NCBI GenBank assembly: GCA_900554895.1
Contig: USIX01000052.1
Location: 1-14,203 of the forward strand
Length of the DNA stretch: 14,203 bases
Direction of reading: 5' to 3'
From: an uncultured Megamonas sp.
GTDB lineage: Bacteria > Bacillota > Negativicutes > Selenomonadales > Selenomonadaceae
Part shown: piece by piece, positions 7,509 through 13,892 of the stretch
How the letters are laid out: each line of letters opens with the position of its first letter
Position numbering within the stretch: the stretch's first letter is position 1
Notes under the pieces: generated by a model
Database searches by the model: none
Seen by the model: only the letters and a program-made list of their open reading frames with translations
Told to the model about the DNA's origin: nothing
Position numbers and translations under genes: made by a program

Positions 7509-7775
7509 TTATTCTTTCGTAACTTGAAGATTTTTAATTTCATTTTCGCTTAAACCGGTAGCTTCTACTATCATTTCTATATTAGCACCTAAACGCAAAA
7601 GGTTTAGAGCAATTTCCTTAGCTTTGTCTTCTTCTCCCTGCTCATAGCTTTCTCCCATATAGGAATAATAATCTCTTAAAGCTTTTTCTCTTTGTTCATA
7701 TTCTCTTCTTTGTATTTTATCCATTAAGAAGGAACGCTCAAAATCCATTACTTCTTTCATAATCGGCTTGTTCAT
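7509..7775 (-). CDS. Internal in-frame start inside rpn giving an 88-residue C-terminal product
   Basis: Inside the Rpn gene, GGAGGA lies exactly 7 nt before an in-frame ATG (7775-7773, M192 of the full protein). That is a better ribosome binding site than most full-length genes here have. Translation from it would yield 88 residues, beginning MNKPIMKEVMDF: the C-terminal domain without the nuclease. E. coli rpn genes make such an intragenic short form (RpnS), which blocks the toxic nuclease. The site could partly result from the Glu-Leu-Glu-Glu codons needed in the full protein, but the spacing and match are excellent. Confidence 0.6.
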   Translation of the reverse strand: MNKPIMKEVMDFERSFLMDKIQRREYEQREKALRDYYSYMGESYEQGEEDKAKEIALNLLRLGANIEMIVEATGLSENEIKNLQVTKE

Positions 7776-8348
7776 TGATAATTCCTCCAGTTCCTTATCA
7801 TCATAATTACCGGAAAAATACGCTATCCACGTCTCAGATGCTCTCATTTTTCTAATGTCTTTCAGTTTGAACTTTGGTATTTCTGCAAAGTGAATTTCCA
7901 TATGGTCTGTTAATTTTCTATAAGACTTAGTATTTAAGAGCATATAAATATTGTGCCAGTCTTTCTCGTCAGTGAGATAATAAAAATTTAAAAGATTAAT
8001 GGCAATCGTCTTTTTTAGTTTTTTGTAACGTTCGCCCTTCCCTAATTGTTCAGCATACATTTTTGACCAGTAATACAAAGAACGTTCCGCCATCAGCTTA
8101 AATGGCAGTACCTGTACTTCAATTTCTATCTGTGTACCGTCATTCATATCCGCTCGAATGTCCAGCTTGGATAATTTGCCGTCTATCGTTTCCGGTTCAT
8201 TATCTTTATCTAAAAATGTAATATCCGTAAAATAATTGTTTGCATCTCTATCTAAAATCGAATTTAGGAAGTTGAGTGTTAAACTCTTTTTGTTTTTATC
8301 GCCGAGTAGCCGCTTAAAATACAGGTCATTCAATCTGTTGAATTTCAT
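7509..8348 (-). CDS. Rpn-family recombination-promoting nuclease / PD-(D/E)XK transposase-like protein
   Basis: The 279-residue protein is a typical Rpn (PDDEXK_2, once called transposase_31). Its opening MKFNRLNDLYFKRLLGD, the catalytic KLDIRA (D63) and IEIEVQV (E77-x-Q79) segments and the following ERSLYYWSKMY helix are family hallmarks. Rpn proteins are DNA endonucleases linked to recombination and phage defence. After residue 190 comes the charged MDFERSFL...REKALRDYYSY helix and a variable tail ending in a small HTH-like unit (GANIEMIVEATGLSENEI). The ribosome binding site is AAGGAG, 8 nt before ATG. It has its own promoter and probably forms a two-gene unit with the free C-terminal domain that follows. 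It also contains an internal start (separate entry). Confidence 0.9.
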   Translation of the reverse strand: MKFNRLNDLYFKRLLGDKNKKSLTLNFLNSILDRDANNYFTDITFLDKDNEPETIDGKLSKLDIRADMNDGTQIEIEVQVLPFKLMAERSLYYWSKMYAEQLGKGERYKKLKKTIAINLLNFYYLTDEKDWHNIYMLLNTKSYRKLTDHMEIHFAEIPKFKLKDIRKMRASETWIAYFSGNYDDKELEELSMNKPIMKEVMDFERSFLMDKIQRREYEQREKALRDYYSYMGESYEQGEEDKAKEIALNLLRLGANIEMIVEATGLSENEIKNLQVTKE

Positions 8349-8368
8349 CTCATCAACTCCTTTATTTC

Positions 8369-8397
8369 ATTATAACTTAAAGAAAAATACTTGTCCA
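8369..8397 (-). promoter_or_regulatory. Promoter of the Rpn locus
   Basis: On the minus strand, TGGACA (8397-8392; 5 of 6 to TTGACA) and a perfect TATAAT (8374-8369) are 17 bp apart. This lies about 20 nt before the start codon at 8348, in a good position with respect to the AAGGAG ribosome binding site. It is one of the best promoter matches in the window. The -35 is also one unit of the TGTCC repeat array. Confidence 0.7.
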
Positions 8398-8498
8398 AAT
8401 GTCCTGATGTCCAATGAAATAACGGTGTAAAATCCTTATTTTACAGGTATTAACACTGTATTTTCACCGGACATTCGGACATATTTCATTTATGGACA
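8392..8498. repeat. TGTCC/GGACA repeat arrays upstream of rpn, operator-like
   Basis: TGTCC occurs at 8392, 8400 and 8408, an exact 8-bp period, the first copy overlapping the rpn -35 box. The reverse-oriented GGACA occurs at 8469, 8477 and 8494. The two arrays face each other across a perfect hairpin (8426-8433 with 8438-8445, TGTAAAAT/ATTTTACA, 4-nt loop), and both flanks contain an ATGAAAT-type element. The right array runs into the end of the upstream gene. This looks like a regulator-binding region for rpn, but an RNA structure is possible. Confidence 0.55.
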
Positions 8499-9101
8499 GA
8501 TGAATTTATGAATATCACAATAAAACTCTTCATCTTCATTACTGTACATATCGAGTATTTTTGTTTCGATATCATCAACGTCATATATGTCCGTCATGTT
8601 AACCTTAGGAAATACAGTCTGCACATACTGACATAAACTGTTCCAATCTCCAAAATACTTTGTTATGCAATCGCCGTTTTTCAAATCAAAATGATTTATC
8701 TTATACTTTTGCCAAAAATAGAAGCCTGTTTCATCTGTATTAATGAAAATTCCGCTGTCCTGTTCCTGTGCCAGATAAACCATGTCCACTTGTCCGTTAT
8801 ATTTATCACAGATATATTCATAAAATACGCGTGTTCCAACTTCCCATGCACTGGCTGTTTCTATCTTCAGATATGCCAGATTTTTATTCAGGATAACATA
8901 CTTATTACAACAAACGAAATAGTTATTCTTGCCGGTTAAAGAAGCTGCTTTCTTTGGCGTATATCCTTCTTCCAGCAGGAAACCGTAAACTATCCGTGTC
9001 GGCGAAAACCGCATATAGTTATTGATTTTTCGCCATAAATCTTTTATTAATTTTGCTTTATGACTGTAAAAGACAATCTGCATTTGGCAGTAGCTAGCCA
9101 T
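8490..9101 (-). CDS. Api92/DUF1281-like ferredoxin-fold protein, second tandem copy
   Basis: This protein is a paralogue of its upstream neighbour. With the start at ATG 9101-9099 both are 203 residues and begin alike (MASYCQMQIVFYS against MANECETSIVFYS). I prefer this start over the TTG at 9182, which would add 27 residues made of short repeats. The central AYLKIETASAWEVG segment, followed by a YNGQVDMVYLAQEQDSG stretch, fits the ferredoxin-like domain of Api92/YubB (DUF1281) proteins found on plasmids and phages, whose function is unknown. Identity between the two copies is low, so the duplication is old. Its end is acidic (SNEDEEFYC) with Cys near the terminus. It is last in the DUF932 operon and is followed by the repeat-rich region upstream of rpn. 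Confidence 0.7.
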   Translation of the reverse strand: MASYCQMQIVFYSHKAKLIKDLWRKINNYMRFSPTRIVYGFLLEEGYTPKKAASLTGKNNYFVCCNKYVILNKNLAYLKIETASAWEVGTRVFYEYICDKYNGQVDMVYLAQEQDSGIFINTDETGFYFWQKYKINHFDLKNGDCITKYFGDWNSLCQYVQTVFPKVNMTDIYDVDDIETKILDMYSNEDEEFYCDIHKFICP

Positions 9102-9118
9102 AATATCATCTCTTTTCA

Positions 9119-9182
9119 TTAAAATTAACATAGTCGCTTTCTTAGTCGCTAACATGATCGGTATCATAGTCGCTAAATTCAA
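9119..9182 (-). repeat. Three short AGCGACTA direct repeats between the tandem paralogues
   Basis: On the minus strand AGCGACTA occurs three times within 50 bp, twice preceded by TT, with a perfect ATGAT-N4-ATCAT inverted repeat between the first two. The stretch separates the stop of the upstream copy from the probable ATG of the downstream copy. It is unlike the tight junctions elsewhere in this operon. It may be a regulator site or a duplication scar. Confidence 0.45.
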
Positions 9183-9790
9183 AACGGATATTCATATTCA
9201 AAGCGGTTAAGATTAAAGAAACACTCATCTTTTTCCGCCATATTATAAGCTGATTGCACTTTTCCTTCTATTGTATTTATATCATCAAAGATACTCACTT
9301 CAGCCTTAGGAAAAATCTTCTTCAAGTAACCGATTACATTGGAAAATCTTTCAAAGTATTTTACAGTATCTTTCTTTAAGTGGTAATCTACTTTGTATCT
9401 GTCTTTGAAAAATCTTCCTTCGATATCCGTGTTATAGTAAAGACCGCAGCCGAATTCTTCCGCTTCAAATACAATGGAGATTTCTCTGTCGTATTTTTCA
9501 TCAACCAGCTTGTAAAATTCGTCAACTCTCGGCATCCATGCACTTATCGTTTCAATCTTAAAATAAGCGATATTGTCTTTATACGTTACAGAGCTATCGC
9601 AATAAGTGATAGCTCCTCTCTCATCAAATCTGTACAATTCATCTTTGGAATAGCCCATTTTTTGCATAAACGTATAAATTGTGCAATCGTGATTATCGTT
9701 ACAAAAATCTGTTATGTTCTGCCATAAATTACAAATTTTTTCTTTCTGCTCACTATAAAATACTATGCTCGTTTCACATTCATTAGCCAT
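9179..9790 (-). CDS. Api92/DUF1281-like ferredoxin-fold protein, first tandem copy
   Basis: This 203-residue protein has the family-like N-terminus MANECETSIVFYS and the core IAYFKIETISAWMPRVDEFYKLVDEKYD...SIVFEAEEFGCGLYYNTDIEGRF. It resembles the 'aWsPP...yEEpG..f.G' pattern of the DUF1281/Api92 ferredoxin-like domain. The assignment comes from this remembered pattern and is not certain. The start ATG overlaps the last 8 nt of the 88-residue gene, which implies coupled translation, and an SD-like GGAGAGA lies just before it. Such proteins are accessory genes on plasmids and phages and have no established activity. Confidence 0.72.
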   Translation of the reverse strand: MANECETSIVFYSEQKEKICNLWQNITDFCNDNHDCTIYTFMQKMGYSKDELYRFDERGAITYCDSSVTYKDNIAYFKIETISAWMPRVDEFYKLVDEKYDREISIVFEAEEFGCGLYYNTDIEGRFFKDRYKVDYHLKKDTVKYFERFSNVIGYLKKIFPKAEVSIFDDINTIEGKVQSAYNMAEKDECFFNLNRFEYEYPF

Positions 9791-10049
9791 TTATTATCTC
9801 TCCTTTTCTTATTTTCACAATCAAATCGCCGAAAACATTATATTTATTCACAGCTTTAATATTTGCCTGTGCCAATGTGTTTTGTAGAAATTGAGCAAAT
9901 ACTTTCGCCTGCATAAGATTTAAACTGATAGAAATATCCTCTTTGTTATCCGGTATATTAAAATTGATACGCACTAAACCGATTTCTTCATTGAAGTTGA
10001 TTTCACTAACTACATCTTCAAATCCGGCACAAATAAAATGACTGGTCAT
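9783..10049 (-). CDS. Conserved-looking 88-residue protein of unknown function
   Basis: I do not recognise this protein. It looks like a small mixed alpha/beta fold: alternating hydrophobic strands (IGLVRINFNIPD, ISISLNLMQ) followed by a helix (AKVFAQFLQNTLAQANI) and a C-terminal basic strand (GDLIVKIRKG). There is no signal peptide or membrane segment. Its ATG shares a base with the RadC stop codon (TAATG), and its own end overlaps the next gene by 8 nt, so it is clearly translated as part of the RadC to Api92 string. The ribosome binding site GGAAGGA lies inside the end of radC. A role with RadC or DUF932 cannot be inferred beyond co-expression. Confidence 0.75.
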   Translation of the reverse strand: MTSHFICAGFEDVVSEINFNEEIGLVRINFNIPDNKEDISISLNLMQAKVFAQFLQNTLAQANIKAVNKYNVFGDLIVKIRKGEIING

Positions 10050-10648
10050 TATTTAATCATTCCTTCCTGTTTTAAGCTGATTGATTTCTGTCTGCCGATA
10101 ATGATATGGTCAATACACTCAATATTCAGTAATCTTCCTGCTTTAATGATACTTCTTGTTATAGCAATATCCTCTGTACTCGGTGTACAATCTCCCGATG
10201 GGTGATTATGCGCCACAATAATTGATGAAGCCATGTGTCTTATGGCAACGTTGAAAATTTCCCGTGGCTGTGCTAATGCCGCATTTAGTGTACCTACACT
10301 TATACATTTACTGTTAATGATACCGTTTTTCGTATTAAGCATCATTACCCAGAATTCTTCTGTTTCCTTATCTTCCAGAAAACGAAAATACTCTATAGCC
10401 TCTTTGGGTGTCGTAACTATTTTTAGTTTCTGCTGTTTTTCTCTCTGCATACGGGAAACAAGTTCTTTAATACATAAAATCTTCTTAGCCCGCATAGCTG
10501 TAATACCTTTAAAAGCTTTAAGTTGCTTTTCCGTGGCACAATTCACTACATTATATAGAGAGTTGTACTCATGCAAAATATTTTGTGCAGCTTTTTTCGG
10601 TATAAAGTTCTCCAGAAGTTCCACATCGGACAAATATTCAAGGTTCAT
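10049..10648 (-). CDS. radC: RadC-family JAB/MPN+ domain protein
   Basis: The C-terminal two-thirds is the RadC JAB domain with a complete metal site: HNHP (H147, H149), then SGDCTPSTED with S157 and D160, and E97/E98 as the upstream acid. The N-terminal third (about 1-70) holds the helix-hairpin-helix-like segment AFKGITAMRAKKIL common to the family. Length (199) is near normal (about 220). Despite the name, RadC is not a proven DNA repair enzyme; plasmid and ICE copies are common. It is the second gene in this operon. A terminator hairpin from the preceding DUF932 gene ends about 25 nt before its GGAGG ribosome binding site and ATG. Confidence 0.93.
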   Translation of the reverse strand: MNLEYLSDVELLENFIPKKAAQNILHEYNSLYNVVNCATEKQLKAFKGITAMRAKKILCIKELVSRMQREKQQKLKIVTTPKEAIEYFRFLEDKETEEFWVMMLNTKNGIINSKCISVGTLNAALAQPREIFNVAIRHMASSIIVAHNHPSGDCTPSTEDIAITRSIIKAGRLLNIECIDHIIIGRQKSISLKQEGMIK

Positions 10649-10670
10649 AGAAAATCCTCCAATCTAATAT

Positions 10671-10704
10671 AAAAATAGCGGATATAGTCTTACGCTATAT
10701 CCGC
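10671..10704 (-). terminator. Terminator overlapping the DUF932 stop codon, in the radC leader
   Basis: GCGGATATAG (10678-10687) pairs perfectly with CTATATCCGC (10695-10704) around a 7-nt loop, followed on the minus strand by TATTTTTAT. The loop holds the TAA stop of the DUF932 gene, so ribosomes finishing that gene would melt the stem. Only about 22 nt separate the T-tract from the radC ATG, so radC depends on readthrough. Confidence 0.8.
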
Positions 10705-11775
10705 ATTATTAGGCAGTAAGATAATATTATTTTTCTTCGTTTTAACACTATCTTCAAGGATAGTACCGCCAATTCTTTCAAGTTCCGTAGCTCTGTTGTA
10801 ATCGTCCACATCTTGAGATGTACGAGTTACGGCATTTACCAATCCGAATTGGCTGAAATCTCTGTCCATGATAAAATGTCTTAAAACTGAAGCTCTCTCA
10901 TTTTTATTGAGCAAATATTTGTCGCCCAAAACTTCAACCGTTTCTATCGGATTATCTCCTGTTTTAATACTTTTAGCCTGACGCATTTTATCTACTGTAA
11001 GCATAAACTTTGTTTCATTAACGGCAGCACTTACAATATCCTGCACTTTCATAAAATATGCTTTATCATCTGCTTGGAGTGTTTCATCAGAATAAAGTTC
11101 ATAGGCATTATCCGTATCTTCAACATTTCTGCCCGTGTGATATTTTTTATGAGCATAGTCTTTACTAATCATGCCGTTTTTACACACCAAACGATATACA
11201 AGAGGTTCAACCTTTAATGCACCTAATCCGATTTCACTGTTTGAAACTACAAATCCTGCCTGCACTATATCTCCTTCAGTGATTTCCGCCTTCATAGATT
11301 TGTTAATGACTTTTAGATAGAGATGCGTTTCCGTAATATCACAGCTGGCAATAGTGCAGTTTTTCATTTGTGCAATAACCGGCAATATATGGTCTACTAA
11401 TTCCAGATTATCCAGTCTTCTGTATCTGTTCGACAAAAATGCTCTAAGTTTACCGTCCAAAGTACGAAGCATTCTCTTTTCTGCTTTAAACTTCAGCCAG
11501 CTGTTAATGTTTTCATCAAGAAGCTCAGGATATTCATTCATCATGCGTTCATAATATTTAAATGGAATACCGAGCCTGTCTGCAATCTGATGATGCGCAA
11601 TATCCGTTACTTTGAAATTATAAATATCTTTGTCCATAAAAATACTGAGCGTGCTGGTGCCGTGTTCCGTGGATACCGATAAGCTGCGAGTATCTGCAAT
11701 TAAATCTTTTCTCGCTTCACGCTGGCGCATAAGTTCTCCATAGAGATTTTCGATTGTTTTCATACCTTGTTTCAT
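10690..11775 (-). CDS. DUF932 (plasmid/phage-type) family protein
   Basis: The 361-residue protein matches the DUF932 family, widespread on plasmids, ICEs and phages and of unknown biochemical role. Recognisable parts are the IAHHQIADRLGIPFKYYERM segment near residue 60-80, RMLRTLDGKLRAFLSNRYRRLDN (about 101-123), the GFVVSNSEIGLGALKVEP block and VCKNGMISKD. These are the typical middle of the family. Length fits. The start ATG at 11775 has a perfect AGGAGG ribosome binding site; a second Met four residues on is possible. It is the first gene of the minus-strand operon. The gene has no upstream neighbour on its strand, yet its leader contains a terminator hairpin. The family's usual company with RadC, annealase and nuclease is seen here. 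Confidence 0.88.
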   Translation of the reverse strand: MKQGMKTIENLYGELMRQREARKDLIADTRSLSVSTEHGTSTLSIFMDKDIYNFKVTDIAHHQIADRLGIPFKYYERMMNEYPELLDENINSWLKFKAEKRMLRTLDGKLRAFLSNRYRRLDNLELVDHILPVIAQMKNCTIASCDITETHLYLKVINKSMKAEITEGDIVQAGFVVSNSEIGLGALKVEPLVYRLVCKNGMISKDYAHKKYHTGRNVEDTDNAYELYSDETLQADDKAYFMKVQDIVSAAVNETKFMLTVDKMRQAKSIKTGDNPIETVEVLGDKYLLNKNERASVLRHFIMDRDFSQFGLVNAVTRTSQDVDDYNRATELERIGGTILEDSVKTKKNNIILLPNNADIA

Positions 11776-11803
11776 AATAAATTCCTCCTAAATTTAAATA
11801 TAG

Positions 11804-11831
11804 AAAAAACCAGAGTGTATATGCACTCTGG
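11804..11831 (-). terminator. Leader terminator (attenuator) upstream of DUF932
   Basis: CCAGAGTG (11810-11817) pairs with CACTCTGG (11824-11831) around a 6-nt loop and is followed on the minus strand by six T. No minus-strand gene precedes it (the adjacent gene is on the plus strand), so it cannot be the end of an upstream gene. The ATG at 11775 is only 28 nt further on. It is therefore best explained as a conditional terminator in the 5' leader. Confidence 0.75.
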
Positions 11832-11926
11832 CTAAATATTTTCACTGTTATAGTATATAATTAAAATTATTTAATCTATCAGTTTGATAAAAAATAACAG
11901 CAAATGATATAACATAATAATAAATA
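11832..11926. promoter_or_regulatory. Divergent promoter region with palindromes
   Basis: This gap lies between the minus-strand DUF932 operon and the plus-strand HTH genes. For the plus strand, TTGATA (11884-11889) and TATAAC (11908-11913) are 18 bp apart. A perfect TATCA-GTT-TGATA palindrome (11877-11889) covers that -35 box. CTGTTAT at 11845-11851 and ATAACAG at 11894-11900 form a wider inverted pair. The minus-strand promoter is not clear; TATACT/TATAAC sequences near 11850 are possible -10 boxes. The adjacent HTH proteins are candidate regulators. Confidence 0.45.
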
Positions 11927-11953
11927 ATGCTAAATAAAGGAGAGAAATTTATT

Positions 11954-12145
11954 ATGGTAATAAATAAAATCGTTTTAAATCTTCAAGACGTACAACAGGT
12001 ACTAAATCTAAGTGCTTATGGTGTCTATAAACTAATTCATGAAAAGAAACTCTACGCTTACAAAGATGATGGCGGCAGAGCATGGAAAATACCTGAACAA
12101 TCCATCATTGATTATTTAAGCTCCCGCAAAAGTATCTATTCTTAA
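11954..12145 (+). CDS. Excisionase-type (MerR-like) HTH protein
   Basis: A 63-residue protein with the excisionase/helix_turn_helix_17 layout: LNLQDVQQVLNLSAYGVYKLIHEKKLYAYKDDGGRAWKIPEQSIIDYL. This gives a helix-turn-helix, a recognition segment and the conserved W-K-I-P followed by a short helix. I place the start at ATG 11954, with AAGGAG before it (about 11 nt), rather than at 11927, which lies upstream of that ribosome binding site. Such proteins are DNA-bending excision factors (Xis) or small repressors. No integrase is visible nearby, so a regulatory role is as likely. Confidence 0.82.
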   Translation: MVINKIVLNLQDVQQVLNLSAYGVYKLIHEKKLYAYKDDGGRAWKIPEQSIIDYLSSRKSIYS

Positions 12146-12258
12146 TACGGCTTATCTTCTGTTAAACAGCTTTATCCATAATTTTTATCAATTAAAATTT
12201 CAATACATATTTCATTATGAACATACTGTTAAATAATTCAAAGAAAGGATTGATAATT

Positions 12259-12438
12259 ATGTATAACGACAGAACAGATTTGGTAACGATAGATGAGCTT
12301 TGCGAAATCTTAATGGTAGGAAAAAACACAGCATATAGTCTGTTAAAAAGTGGTGCTATTAAATCTTTTAAAATTAATCGGGTATGGAAGATACCTCGTG
12401 TAAGTGTCGATGAATATATAAAGAAGCAAGTTGTTTGA
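12259..12438 (+). CDS. Second excisionase-type HTH protein
   Basis: A 59-residue paralogue of the preceding gene, with the same pattern: LVTIDELCEILMVGKNTAYSLLKSGAIKSFKINRVWKIPRVSVDEYI. ATG 12259 is preceded by GAAAGGA at a good distance, whereas the start at 12217 has none; I therefore use 12259. It lies 113 nt after the first copy and is closed by a strong terminator. Two adjacent Xis-type genes with only moderate similarity may form a pair acting on different sites, or one may be an Xis and the other a repressor (inference). Confidence 0.83.
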   Translation: MYNDRTDLVTIDELCEILMVGKNTAYSLLKSGAIKSFKINRVWKIPRVSVDEYIKKQVV

Positions 12439-12444
12439 ATTTAG

Positions 12445-12478
12445 AGAGTATAGCATAATAGCTATACTCTTTTTCTTT
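12445..12478 (+). terminator. Strong intrinsic terminator of the HTH genes
   Basis: AGAGTATAGC (12445-12454) pairs perfectly with GCTATACTCT (12461-12470) around ATAATA, followed by TTTTCTTT. It begins 7 nt after the stop codon and is one of the clearest terminators in the window. Confidence 0.9.
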
Positions 12479-12513
12479 GTAATTTATGTTTAGATACAAT
12501 AGTTTATCATTGT

Positions 12514-12540
12514 AAAAAATGTTATTTATAACATTTTTTT
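12514..12540. terminator. Second, AT-rich hairpin between the HTH genes and the AAA_14 gene
   Basis: AAAAAATGTTAT (12514-12525) pairs with ATAACATTTTTT (12528-12539), closing on a very short loop, with T-runs on both strands. It can act as a bidirectional terminator, though on the minus strand no gene ends nearby. It lies upstream of the AAA_14 promoter. Confidence 0.5.
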
Positions 12541-12556
12541 CTTGTAATTTTTGTTG

Positions 12557-12562
12557 TATAAT
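12557..12562 (+). promoter_or_regulatory. Candidate -10 box of the AAA_14 ATPase gene
   Basis: TATAAT stands 31 nt before the preferred ATG at 12594. The region 17 bp upstream is only T-rich (TTTTTT), so the -35 is weak. Confidence 0.45.
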
Positions 12563-12593
12563 ATTTTATAGATATAAAGAGAAGGTGATGTTT

Positions 12594-13892
12594 ATGTATA
12601 GACAGGCTTTAGAGTTATTGAGTAAATGGAAAAACAAACCGAATAGAAAGCCGCTTGTAATAAAGGGAGCAAGACAGGTCGGTAAGACATGGCTAATGAA
12701 AGAATTCGGTAAAACACATTACAAAAATACGGTGTATGTAAACTTTGATTCAAACAGTAGACTACAGGAACTTTTCAGCGGAGATTTAAATCCTGAAAAG
12801 TTAATTTTCGGTTTGGAAATCTACACAGGGCAAAAAATAACAAGTGAAGATACTTTGCTTATATTTGATGAAATTCAGGAAGTTCCGCGGGCTTTGTCGG
12901 CATTAAAATATTTTTGTGAAGAAGCATCGCAGTATCACATTGTATGTGCCGGTTCACTGCTGGGAATAGCACTGCATAAAGGAACGTCCTTTCCTGTCGG
13001 TAAGGTTGATTTTTTGAATTTGTATCCGCTGTCTTTTAAAGAATTTTTAATGGCTTTAGGCAAAGACGGCTTAGTTAAGGTTTTAGAACAAAACGATTTT
13101 GATATGCTGAAAAGTTTTAAGACTACGTATATTGAGCTGTTAAAACAATATTATTTTATTGGCGGTATGCCGGAAGTAGTTTCGTATTTTGTTCAAAATC
13201 ATGATATACACGAAGTACGCAATATTCAACAGAGGATATTAGAAGCATATGAACAGGATTTTTCCAAACATGCACCGAATGAAATTGTTCCTAAAATTCG
13301 TTTGGTGTGGAATGTAATTCCCTCACAACTGGCAAAAGAAAATAAAAAGTTTGTTTATGGATTGATTAGGCAGGGAGCAAGAGCGAAGGACTATGAAACG
13401 GCTATTATGTGGCTTAGTGATTGCGGTTTAGTTCATAAAATCAGTCGAGTAAGTATGCCAAATCTGCCGCTAAAAGCGTATGAAGATTTAAAGGCGTTTA
13501 AATTGTATTTGGTAGATGTAGGATTATTAACCTGTATGACCGGCATAAAACAGAAAGCATTGCTTAATGGAAATGAGCTGTTTGTAGAGTTTAAAGGTGC
13601 GATGACGGAACAGTATGTTTTACAGCAGCTGATTACAAATCTGGATTGGAATTTATATTATTATACGAATGAAAGGAATTCTGCGGAGATAGATTTCCTG
13701 CTCGATAACGGAAATGAGATTGTACCGATTGAAGTTAAAGCAGAGGAAAATCTTAAAGCAAAGAGTTTGCAGGTATATTGTCAGAAATATAAACCGGAAA
13801 AAGCAGTCAGAACTTCAATGTCCGATTACAGAAAAGAAGATTGGCTCATAAATCTTCCCTTATATGCGATAGCTGAAATTGATAGAATATGA
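12594..13892 (+). CDS. AAA_14/DUF4143 family ATPase
   Basis: The protein has the standard two-domain layout of this large family. Residues 1-125 are the ATPase with Walker A GARQVGKT (25-32), Walker B LLIFDEIQ (88-95) and a conserved CAGSLLG sensor-region motif (118-124). The C-terminal third is DUF4143, including SAEIDFLLDNGNEIVPIEVKA, whose E-x-D ... E-V-K pattern resembles a PD-(D/E)XK fold. I choose ATG 12594 (MYRQAL), 8 nt after GAAGG; ATG 12588 is also possible, and the upstream ATG at 12519 lies inside the hairpin. About 432 residues is normal for the family. Members are common accessory genes of bacteria and archaea with no firmly established function. It has its own promoter region and no visible partner. 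Confidence 0.9.
   Translation: MYRQALELLSKWKNKPNRKPLVIKGARQVGKTWLMKEFGKTHYKNTVYVNFDSNSRLQELFSGDLNPEKLIFGLEIYTGQKITSEDTLLIFDEIQEVPRALSALKYFCEEASQYHIVCAGSLLGIALHKGTSFPVGKVDFLNLYPLSFKEFLMALGKDGLVKVLEQNDFDMLKSFKTTYIELLKQYYFIGGMPEVVSYFVQNHDIHEVRNIQQRILEAYEQDFSKHAPNEIVPKIRLVWNVIPSQLAKENKKFVYGLIRQGARAKDYETAIMWLSDCGLVHKISRVSMPNLPLKAYEDLKAFKLYLVDVGLLTCMTGIKQKALLNGNELFVEFKGAMTEQYVLQQLITNLDWNLYYYTNERNSAEIDFLLDNGNEIVPIEVKAEENLKAKSLQVYCQKYKPEKAVRTSMSDYRKEDWLINLPLYAIAEIDRI

Noticed and set aside
7502..7543. Longer start for the stand-alone Rpn C-terminal ORF
   Set aside because: The extra 14 residues are encoded by the end of rpn in another frame and the similarity to rpn starts only near the ATG at 7501.
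8392..8498. Possible CRISPR-like array
   Set aside because: The repeat unit is only 5 bases with an 8-bp period and there are no spacers of normal length; no cas gene is present. The Cas4-like nuclease has ERF as its partner.
9102..9182. TTG start at 9182 for the second Api92-like gene
   Set aside because: The paralogue aligns only from the ATG at 9101, and the added residues come from the AGCGACTA repeats.
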